Positions 56,265-64,000 of a DNA stretch of 64,000 bases are shown piece after piece; position 1 is the first letter of the stretch, and every line of letters starts with the position of its first letter. The notes under the pieces were generated by a model. It made no database searches. It worked only from the letters and a program-made list of their open reading frames with translations, and was not told where the DNA came from. The stretch comes from Rhizomys pruinosus (lineage: Eukaryota; Chordata; Mammalia; Rodentia; Spalacidae), in NCBI GenBank assembly GCA_009823505.1, contig VZQC01000544.1, positions 2,623,603-2,687,602 on the forward strand. The letters are read 5' to 3'. Position numbers and translations under genes: made by a program.

Positions 56265-58040
56265 AATAAAGGGGCATTTTAAATCCCTGAAGAAGGAAAT
56301 TGAGGAAGACATCAGAAGATGGACAAACCTCCCATGCTCATGGATTGGGAAAATAAATATAGTAAAAATGTCCATCCTACCCAAACTTGTGTACAGATTT
56401 AATGCAATCCCAATCAAAATCCCCAAGATCTTCTTCACAGGCTTGGAAAAAAAATCCTCAATTTCATTTGGAAAAGCAAAAGACCCCTAATAGCCAAAGC
56501 AACCCTGGGCAAAAAGAGCAACACAGGGGGGATCTCTATACCAGATTTAAAACCATACTACAGGGCTATAGTTATAAAAACAGCTTGGCACTGGCAGAAA
56601 AACAGACCAGTTGACCAATGGAATAAAACTGAAGATCCAAACCTGAGCACATACAATTTCAGCCACCTCATATTTGACAAGGGGGCAAAGAAGACACAAT
56701 GGAGGAAAGATAGCATCTTCAGCAAGTGGTGTTGGCAAAACTGGATCACCACCTGTAGAAGAATGAAATTAAACCCAATACCTCTCACCCTGTACAAAAG
56801 TCAACTCCAGATAGATCAAAGACCTCAACGTGAAACCCCAAACTCTGAAGGTGATAGAAGAAAGACTTGGCAGCAGACTGCAAGACATAGACATAGGAAA
56901 AGACTTCCTAAATCAAACAGCAGCTACACAAGAAATCAGATCGACAATCGACAAATGGGACCTCATTAAACTCAAAAGCTTCTGTACATCAAAAGAAACA
57001 ATAAAGGAAGTGAAGGGAAAACCCACAGAGTGGGAGGAAACCTTCACTGCAGATACATCTGACAAAGCATTAATTTCCAGAGTATAAAAGCTACTCAAAA
57101 ACAAAGAAGAAATGAGAAACACATGAATCACTCAAAAAGATGAGCAAAGAACTGAATGAGAGACTTTCACAGAGGAGGAATTAAGAGATGGCTGAAAAAC
57201 ATCTAAAACCTCTTCAACGTCACTAATAATTAGGGAAATCCAAAATTAAGACCACTCTAAGAAACCATCTCACTCTTTGATATAAGATGGCCAGGATTCA
57301 AGAAAAACAACGATATCAAAGTTTGCTGGTGAGGTTGTGGGAAAGGGGAAACACTCATCCATTCATTGCTGGTAGGAATGGTTAAACTCGTTCAGCCACC
57401 ATGGAAAGCAGTGTGGAGAACCCTTGGAAGACTCAAAATATCTTGCCATTTTTGACCCAGTCATACCACTCCTGGGTATTACCCAAAAGACTCATCTTAT
57501 TGCAGAGATACTTGCACAGCTATATTTATGCAGCTCTGTCACAAAAGCAAAAAAGCTGGAACAACCCAAATGCCCCCTCAAATGATGAATGGATAAAAAA
57601 AAAAAAAAAAAAAAATGTGGTACATGTACACAAATGGAGTTCTATGCAGCAGTAAAAGAAAGACAAGATCATGAACTTTGAAGCTAAATGGATGAAGCTA
57701 GAAGATTATTATATTTAAGTGAAGTAAACACAGCCCCAGAGACAAAAACGACAATGGTATCCCTCATCTGGTGGATGCTAGCACAATAATCCAGTTGTAA
57801 ATATTTTTGTGAGAGGGACGCATATTAAAAGAAACAACAGAAAAGACTCATCAGAAAACTGACTGAAATGATGAACCGGGAGGGGGTGGGAGGGGATGGG
57901 GAGGACACAGGTCTATTATACTTGATTAATGTATATTTAATTGATGTGAGTTCGACAAGTATCCAATTTTGCCCAGACTCTGTCTACAGGTTATATGGTG
58001 TTTTAGGACTTAGTAAAAGTAAATATGTGTATATTAACAA
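56265..58040 (+). mobile_element. 5'-truncated L1 (ORF2 last third plus 3' UTR)
   Basis: The plus strand runs from the RT thumb (cctgaagaaggaaattgagg) to the ORF2 end near 57730 and a 3' UTR with a G-rich tract at 57880-57900. Bases 56265-57090 are well conserved. From 57090 on, small indels accumulate abruptly. A 5' truncation at about 56265 is evident, but no target duplication was found. Confidence 0.9.
56387..57087 (+). pseudogene. L1 ORF2p thumb/connection remnant
   Basis: Overlapping frames cover [16 protein letters not shown] shifted codons at 56387-56614 and, in the correct frame, TLKVIEERLGSRLQD to TEWEETFTADTSDKALISRV at 56830-57087, where a TAA replaces the usual Tyr codon. At least two frameshifts and one stop disable it. 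Confidence 0.85.
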
Positions 58041-58389
58041 CATTGGTTTAAAGATTTGAAAAAAAGGTAAAAATGCACCTTAGTTAATGGAAATATAAAT
58101 TGCTTATTGTCCACATTTGTTTTACTTAAAATCTGTATAACAATAACTTTGGGATTGGCACATACAAATGTTCTCTATAATTTTTCTGTTGTACAGTATC
58201 ATCTTGTAGCATTCTCTTTTACCTGTAGGATGATTTAACTTAAGGAATTAAGTTTGCTTCCCAAGTTAACTACATACAGTCACCCAAAACGGCTTGGGTG
58301 AATTTGATGAAATCTGTGCCTTGATTCCTGCCTATAGGTATGTGTACTACAACTGCCTTTTTGAGACTCATGGGTCAAAAAATAAAAAA
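58041..58389. other. unassigned sequence
   Basis: No feature recognised; it may belong to the retrovirus-like segment to the right. Confidence 0.45.
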
Positions 58390-59940
58390 CCTAAAATAAA
58401 AAGGGGGGGATACAGATATATATGAAACATTTTTGTCAAAAACTTTGCAATTTAAATCTTAAAACTAACTATGGGAGAAGATTTGTATGTTCCCACAGGT
58501 CAAAATGTCACCAACTTAACAGCTGAGAAGGAAAAGATACAGCTTTGCATTGTGTAGGATGTACCAGGAAGTGCCAGCAGAAAGGTTGGCCCCCTGTCTG
58601 AACATTGAGAGGAAGAAAAGCCTCAGACTGCTATAGGCATCAAACCCCTCTGTGGATCCTACTTGTAACAACAGTTTATAATGAGTCCTAACGAAACTTA
58701 CCTTTCAGGTGCCGCAAAGTTTTAATATGAGAGACTTTCTTACCTCCCCTTCATAGAACAAGGAGGAATATGATGATGATGAGGTCATTCTCTAACTGTA
58801 AACTGGAGCCAACTGTTATAGAGGTAATCTCTTATAAAACTGGTAAAACTGTCTTCTTTAATTGACTAATAGACATAGGAACTGTGAAAAGGATTATTCC
58901 CTATTCAGAACCAAATATAATACTAAAGTCTCCTTAAGCTGTGCATTTAAGCAAAATATAGTAATACAGGAGAGCTCTGATATCAGCAATGGGTTATTCT
59001 ACCAAGGAGATGATGGCCAGGGGATCCAAGCCCCCCCCAAAGGTAAAGGCTTCTTGCCTGTATACTGGGATACCTGCAAGGTGATAAGGCCCTGCTGTAG
59101 AAGACCTGATGTAAGCATGGGAAAGATGTAATGAGACCACACTTGCAAGTGTACTGTTGGTCTCTGGAATACCAGAGAGTGTTACCAAAGACCATTAAAC
59201 CAATAAAGCAAATATAGGTCTCCTAGAGTCAAGCAAGCCTCCTCCGTCAGCACCAGCTACACCTCACCTGCCTGGAAATACTGTGCAGCAGTGGCAGCCA
59301 TGTCTGTATATCCCAAATCTAATTGGCTATTAGCTCTCTCCTTGGAGGAATAACCCATGGCTGATGCCACAAGCTTACATCCTCTAGTGGTTAGGAGATG
59401 ATATAAGCCACAGTAAGGCCCTGTCATATTTTACAGAAAAAACATAATTCATGGATTAACATACCATCCAAACATCTGTTTCTATACCAAAGTAGCCTAC
59501 CATAACAATTACTACTGTTTAAATACCTATATATCTAATTGCTTGTGCCTCATTAGTAGGACTGAAAGGTTATTCCTGGACAAACTGTCAGCCCATGAAA
59601 GGAAACAGCCAGAATTGACCAGAGTCCAAAACAACAGCTCCAGAGAAAGTAGACTGTTTTGGGGGCTGGCCACCTGTGCCAGCGGTCTAAGCCTAGGGAA
59701 CAATTTGTGGAAGAGGGGGCATGGTAGAATGTAAGGGTTGTGTTTGGGGTGAATGGTGAAACTACAGCAATATAGATTGGACACTCATTTGATCAACTTG
59801 ACTGTACATACAAGCCCCCCACCCGAGCTGGATGGTGGGACCCTTGGGCTGTGTGGGTTTGGGCACAACTGCTTGCAAATTGGTTTTACATGAAGGATGC
59901 TTGTACTTATAAATTATTACTTATTGTCAAAAAATAAAAA
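58390..59940 (+). mobile_element. weak endogenous-retrovirus-like segment
   Basis: A polypurine-tract-like run (aaataaaaaggggggga, about 58395-58411) precedes sequence that could be an LTR. The segment ends with a short A-rich stretch at 59925-59980. No gag, pol or env motif is recognisable in its frames (longest 89 codons, 58862-59131), and the sequence right of the purine run does not begin with TG. Non-retroviral origin is quite possible. Confidence 0.25.
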
Positions 59941-60434
59941 AGGAGAAAAAAATAAAAAAATTAAAAATTAAAATTAATTAATTAATTAAAAAAGAAAATA
60001 AAGGAGCAAAAAAGACACAAGACACAGAAAGCAAAAGTAAAATCAATAGCACATTTAAATACAACTGCATCAATTATAACTGAATATAGATTTTTGGATA
60101 TTGATTCCAATCAAAAGACAGTTTTCCAGACTGGGATATTTAAAGATCTGATTATATGGGCTCATAGCAAAAACAAAAATATCTTTATTTAAAGATATAA
60201 AGTGATAAAAATAAAGAACAAGAAAAGTTATCACACATGCAACAATAAGAAAGTGCCATACAGAAAGGAAAATTTACCTTTGAGTCAGTTATATTCATTA
60301 TAGACTGGTAGATTCAATTTTTTGTTCACTAATTTGTGACTCCACTAATTCAGTTAAGGTTCATTGGCATCGGCTAATCCATAAGTATCTCTAGACTAGT
60401 TTTAGTACATGCAGAAGCACAGAACTCTGAAGGG
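59941..60434. other. A-rich simple sequence and unassigned DNA
   Basis: Bases 59930-60010 are A-rich simple sequence with (TTAA)n. Nothing else recognised. Confidence 0.5.
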
Positions 60435-60491
60435 ACTTTTCTTCTTTGTTAATTTTTTATTGACTTTTCTGCATTTTATAAATAACATCTT

Positions 60492-60718
60492 TTTTTTCAA
60501 ATTTTTATCTATTTTTGTATGTGTATGAATGTACTGTCTGCATGTATGTTTGCACACCCGTGTCATGCAATGCCGTGGAGGTCAGAAGAGGGTTTAGGAT
60601 TCCCCTGGAACTGGAGCTAAAAACGGTTCTCAGCCCAACATGTGGGTGCTGGGGATCGAACCCAGGTCCTCTGCAAGAGTGGTCAGAGCTCTTAACCACT
60701 AGGCCATCTCTCCAGCCC
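60492..60718 (-). mobile_element. B3-like SINE, short subtype
   Basis: Perfect 14-bp duplications ataaataacatctt at 60478-60491 and 60719-60732. The B-box region is intact (gggttcgatcc on the minus strand). Confidence 0.97.
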
Positions 60719-60905
60719 ATAAATAACATCTTAATCATCTTCATGACCTCTTCCCCATTGGCACCCTCCCATAGTGTTCCTAGTGAAATTTATGCATTCA
60801 ATCACTAGTGTTAAGGCCTATGGAGTAAAGTTAGTTGCCCCAGACATACCTCAGTGCAAGTTCAGCCACAGGGGTCTAGTCCCTGCTTTTAAAAAGATCA
60901 GCCTT

Positions 60906-61166
60906 GGGGCTGGAGAGATGGCCTAGTGGTTAAGAGCGCCGACCGCTCTTACAGAGGACCTGGGTTCGATCCCCAGCACCCACACGGCAGTCGAGAACCG
61001 TCTGAAACTCCAATTCCAGGAGAATTCCAGTTCCAGGGGAGTCCGACACCCTCTTCTGACCTCCATGGCATTGCACGACATGGGTGCACAAACTTGCATG
61101 CAGGCAGTACATTCATACAAATACAGAAATAAATAAAATTAATAAAAAAATTAAAAAAAATAAAAT
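60906..61166 (+). mobile_element. young B3-like SINE, long subtype
   Basis: Perfect 15-bp duplications aaaaagatcagcctt at 60891-60905 and 61167-61181. It has an intact A-box region and gggttcgatccccagc B box, the extra long-subtype block, and a long A-rich tail. With 24593 and 26803 it is among the youngest insertions here. Confidence 0.98.
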
Positions 61167-62081
61167 AAAAAGATCAGCCTTTTCTCACCTAGTAATACTC
61201 AGCTGCCAGTAGTTCTTCAGCTAAAATTGGGGCCTACTGCCCATTTCCACAATTCTGTGCTGGAATTTTGTAGGCTTGAGTTTGCATGGGTCTTATGCAT
61301 GCTGACACCATTTCCATAGGTTCATATTAGCAAGGTCCCAGGAGGCTATAGGACTCTATTTCCATATAGTCATGCACCTCTTCCCTGGCTCTTTACAATC
61401 TTTTCATACCCTCTTCCAAAATGGTCCCTGAGCCCTGGATGGATGGAGTTTAATATAGGAGTTCTGTCCAGGGACCCTCACTCTGCTGACTCTTACTCTC
61501 TTCTAATTTGTGACCTTGTGTATTCATGGCCCTCTGTTGCATGGGGGAACTTCATTGATGAGAGTTGAGAGAGTGTTCTCTCTACCTTATTCCACTGTTT
61601 CATGAGCCTTAGGTGTAGAGCTTACTTTTAGATGTGTCACTTAGGCTTAGGCAATTTATAGACAATGTCTGTGTATGACCAGTTGTGGAACTCTGTAATA
61701 ATCTCTGTCTATTGCAAAAGAAGCTTCTTTGATGAGTAGTGACTGGGATACTTGTCTGTAAATATAAGGATCCCATATTTTGCACACAGGAAGAAATTGT
61801 GTTTGTCTAGGGATATGACAGCCTTGGGCTTTTCTGGAAAGCACCATGAAGTTGACCATAACTTCTTTTTCTCACTAGCATCTAGTAGTTGTAAGGACTA
61901 TTGAATTTGAAATAGAAACATATGTTCTGTGAAACAATCATGCTTCTCCATGATCTATAACCACTCCAGCCATGTATATTGGCTACGTTTGCAGTACTAC
62001 ACATGAGTTTCCTGCCACTGAGTAGGCTTTAAGTCCCACTATGTAGCAGTTGATTACCCCCAAGATGAAAGTGCCACTACT

Positions 62082-62232
62082 TGCAGGGCATGGTGGTGCA
62101 TGCAGTTAATCCTAGCACTGGGGAGACAGAGGCAGGTGGATCTCTGTGAGTTCAAGGCCAGCCTGGTCTACAGAGTGAGTTCCAGGCTAGCTGAGGCTAC
62201 AGGGAGACTCTGTCTCAAAAAGGCCAAAAAAA
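62082..62232 (+). mobile_element. B1 SINE
   Basis: Nearly canonical B1 (ttgcagggcatggtggtgca, gagttcaaggccagcctggt). Duplications aagtgccactact (62069-62081) and aagtgtcactact (62233-62245) differ at one base and lie in the Lx UTR. Confidence 0.96.
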
Positions 62233-62381
62233 AAGTGTCACTACTGCACAAGCTACTATGGGAGAACATCGGTCAGTGGTCCAACCCTAGCTTTAAAGCC
62301 TAGTAACCACATCAATGACTGGCACAGCAAACTAAAAGGCCCTCTTAAGCAGTGTCTACTTACATTAGAGATGGTTTATTA

Positions 62382-62490
62382 GCCTGGTGTACTATCACAG
62401 CTGAGTCTCAGCACTCAGGAGATCAAGGCAAAAGGATAGACCATTCAAAGCCACTCTGGACTATATAGCAAGACATTTTGCAGAACAAAA
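62382..62490 (+). mobile_element. old B1-like SINE
   Basis: The order agcctggtgtactatcacag, cagcactcaggagatcaagg, tctggactatatagcaagac is a diverged 7SL-derived monomer. Confidence 0.65.
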
Positions 62491-62565
62491 GAATAACACA
62501 ACACAGTTTTATCAGTACTATTTGGGTTTTCTGGTATCTTTCTTTGTTATTAACATATTATCTTT

Positions 62566-62807
62566 TTTTTGAGACAGGGTTTCCTTATAGCCCCATCTGC
62601 CCTGGAACTCACTATGTAGACTAGGCTGGCCTTGAACTCACAGAGATCTGCCTGCCTCTGCCTCCCAAGTGCTAGGATTAAAGGCCTGCGCCACCAAATC
62701 TGGCTTAAAGACAGCTCTTAGCCACCATGTGGGTGCTGGGAATTGAACCGGGGTCCTCTGCAAGAGCAGTTGGTGCTCTTAACTGCTGAGCCATCTCTCC
62801 AGCCCTG
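62566..62807 (-). mobile_element. B1 joined to partial B3-like SINE
   Basis: Bases 62566 to about 62704 are reverse-complement B1 (gagacagggtttccttatag onward). Bases 62705-62807 are the 5' part of a B3-like SINE, also reversed, without its tail. The repeat taacatattatctttt flanks the pair (62551 and 62808), so the B1 either inserted into the SINE or both entered as one unit. Confidence 0.88.
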
Positions 62808-62823
62808 TAACATATTATCTTTT

Positions 62824-62858
62824 TTTTTTTTTGGTCTTTTCGAGACAGGGTCTCCCTG
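62824..62858 (-). mobile_element. 5'-truncated B1 fragment
   Basis: The stretch ggtcttttcgagacagggtc followed by tccctg is the 3' end of B1, reversed. It lies between the second and third copies of taacatattatctttt (62808-62823 and 62859-62874), so it looks like a separate short insertion at the same target. Confidence 0.8.
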
Positions 62859-62884
62859 TAACATATTATCTTTTAAAAAATATT

Positions 62885-63108
62885 TTATTATTTTTACTTT
62901 ATTTTATGTGTGTGAATGTATTACTTGCATGTATGTAAGTGCATTCATGTCCTGCAATCACCTCAAAGGTCAGAAGAGGGAGTTGGAGCTCCTAGAACTG
63001 GAGTTAGAGATGGTTGTTAGTTGTCATTTGAGTGCTGGGAACCAAACTCTGGTCCTCTACAAGAGCAGCCAGTGTTCTTAACCACTGAGAATATCTCCAC
63101 CAACATTA
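62885..63108 (-). mobile_element. older B3/B2-like SINE
   Basis: Reverse complement with tgtgtgtgaatgtattacttg on the tail side; the 5' end ccactgagaatatctccacc is mutated. More diverged than its neighbours. Confidence 0.82.
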
Positions 63109-63229
63109 CCTTGTCAATAAAATTCTTAGAAGCAAGGAATTCTGGAAGCTGGCAGGTAAGTAGAAAATAGCCAATTTGTTAATGATGATGACAAGTCAAC
63201 GATGTTATAAAAATGTTTTCAAGCTGGGA

Positions 63230-63654
63230 AGTCACTGGGGCAAGCATCTTTACAGGTGGGCTCATTTCGGGGCTGCGGCTAGGGGGTTGTGTCTCTGGGC
63301 GGGACCGCCCTATGTCTTTCTTTGGCACCAGGGCCAGAGGGTCAGGCTAGTGGTCTGCACCTTTGGGCAGGCTGCCCGGGCACGGGCTAGATTAGGCATA
63401 TCCCCCCTCCCCCCCCGAGATTGGTGAGAATCCAAGTGGACTTTTTTTTTGGAGAACCTTCAGAACAAGAAGAGAAGAGTGGTTTACAAAATTGAAAACT
63501 AGACAAGTCAATACTCCATAAACAAGGAGGAGGAAAGGGGGGGGAAGCATCTAAAGGAGGAAAGTAAAACCATCCCCTAACATAGTGAAAAGGTCTTTGT
63601 GATCTGAACCACAAAAGGGAAGCCCACATGCCAGAAACACGACAAAGGGACAAT
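63230..63654 (+). promoter_or_regulatory. L1 5' UTR with G+C-rich promoter region
   Basis: The segment is G+C-rich at 63260-63400 and aligns in order with the reverse complement of 18771-18408: taggcatatcccccctcc, then ccaagtggac, then gagaaccttcagaa, then acaagtcaatactccataaa. L1 5' UTRs carry an internal pol II promoter. The left border is approximate, so a complete promoter is not shown. Confidence 0.75.
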
Positions 63655-64000
63655 ATGGGAAAGGCACAGGAAAATCATGCAACAAGCGCTACCAAACCAG
63701 TAGGAGATAGCTACAATGGGAACCCCTTGGAGGAGACCCAAGGAACAGATCTTAGAGGAATAATTGCAGACCTATGCAGAGAAATCAAAGAACATAAAGA
63801 GGAATTTAGAGAACTAAAGAGAGAGAATGAAAAACTCAAAAAGGACCTAGAGGGATACAATGACAAACATCAGAAAGAACTAAAGGAACAGATTGACAAA
63901 CTCCAGAAAGAAGTAGAGGGAGAAAAAAATAAAGAATACAGAGAACTAAAGAGAGAGAATGAAAAACTCAAAAAGGACCTAGAGGGATACAATGACAAAC
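63655..64000 (+). CDS. L1 ORF1p, N-terminal part, open to the window end
   Basis: From the ATG at 63655 (A at -3, G at +4) the frame is open for 115 codons and leaves the window. It starts MGKAQENH, as does the homologous start at 18407 (MGKVQDNP). Residues about 40 onward are charged heptads of the coiled coil through which ORF1p trimerises. Residues 52-73, 74-95 and 96-115 are 22-residue units: the first and third are identical for all visible bases (61 nt) and begin RELKRENEKLKK, while the middle one begins KELKEQIDKLQK. The RRM and C-terminal RNA-binding domains would lie beyond 64000. ORF1p is the RNA-binding chaperone of the L1 particle. Whether ORF2 follows intact cannot be seen. Confidence 0.88.
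   Translation, partial: MGKAQENHATSATKPVGDSYNGNPLEETQGTDLRGIIADLCREIKEHKEEFRELKRENEKLKKDLEGYNDKHQKELKEQIDKLQKEVEGEKNKEYRELKRENEKLKKDLEGYNDK

Larger units (their letters stand above)
60435..62335 (-). mobile_element. Lx-type L1 3' end with small inverted 5' tip
   Basis: Reverse-complement Lx 3' UTR from its tail (about 60435) to about 62254, with two B3-like SINEs and one B1 inside. Bases about 62255-62335 are the next UTR segment in the opposite orientation (compare gcctttaaatctgggattgg-like blocks at 6050-6080). Three later SINE insertions show that it is older than they are. Confidence 0.75.

Noticed and set aside
2101..63108. Internal pol III A/B boxes that could be read as tRNA genes
   Set aside because: They lie in tRNA-derived SINEs (B3-like, ID); none folds as a complete tRNA with anticodon arm and acceptor stem by inspection.

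Overview
The window reads as gene-poor nuclear DNA from a myodont (mouse-like) rodent. I found no host protein-coding exon, functional tRNA or rRNA gene, CRISPR array or operon. The rodent call rests on co-occurring B1 (7SL-derived), B2/B3-superfamily (tRNA-derived), B4 and ID SINEs, together with many L1 copies whose 3' UTRs resemble the rodent Lx type. The dominant SINE differs from the mouse and rat B2/B3 consensus as I know them, so a non-Mus, non-Rattus species is likely; I cannot name it. One ambiguous base (50361) and two indel-rich stretches suggest a draft assembly.

Layout. 1-650: 35-bp minisatellite running off the left edge. 650-8560: old L1 pieces on both strands, one L1 with an inverted 5' end, and scattered B1/B3 SINEs. 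8565-19850: a long minus-strand L1 with a long 3' UTR, hit by two SINEs and split in ORF1 by a second, nearly full-length minus-strand L1 (14483-18771) that has a clean target-site duplication. 19860-21500: possible decayed endogenous retrovirus, minus strand. 21500-29490: mostly unassigned sequence with five young SINEs. 29493-31815: a 31/32-bp minisatellite and two polypyrimidine tracts. 32400-36000: L1, B4, ID, B1 and B3 copies and AT-rich sequence. 36015-42490: plus-strand L1 pieces with inversions, a duplicated tail-to-tail module, and a solo LTR inside an Lx-type 3' UTR. 43058-47405: minus-strand L1 with recognisable endonuclease, reverse transcriptase and ORF1 remnants. 47985-49745: another minus-strand L1. 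49750-56030: AT-rich DNA and old SINE/L1/MER-like repeats. 56265-58040: plus-strand L1. 58390-59940: weak retrovirus-like segment. 60435-63110: Lx-type 3' UTR and SINE pile-up. 63230-64000: 5' UTR and open ORF1 start of the youngest-looking L1, cut by the right edge.

How the parts relate. Autonomous L1 would supply the endonuclease and reverse transcriptase that also mobilise the SINEs, but no complete ORF2 is present, so nothing inside the window is shown to be mobile. The only uninterrupted L1 protein start is the ORF1 at 63655. The main interest lies in rearrangement history: nested insertions, 5' inversions, a 120-bp inverted templated copy, higher-order minisatellite structure, and a SINE subfamily with a diagnostic insertion. 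I did not find a novel multi-gene system.
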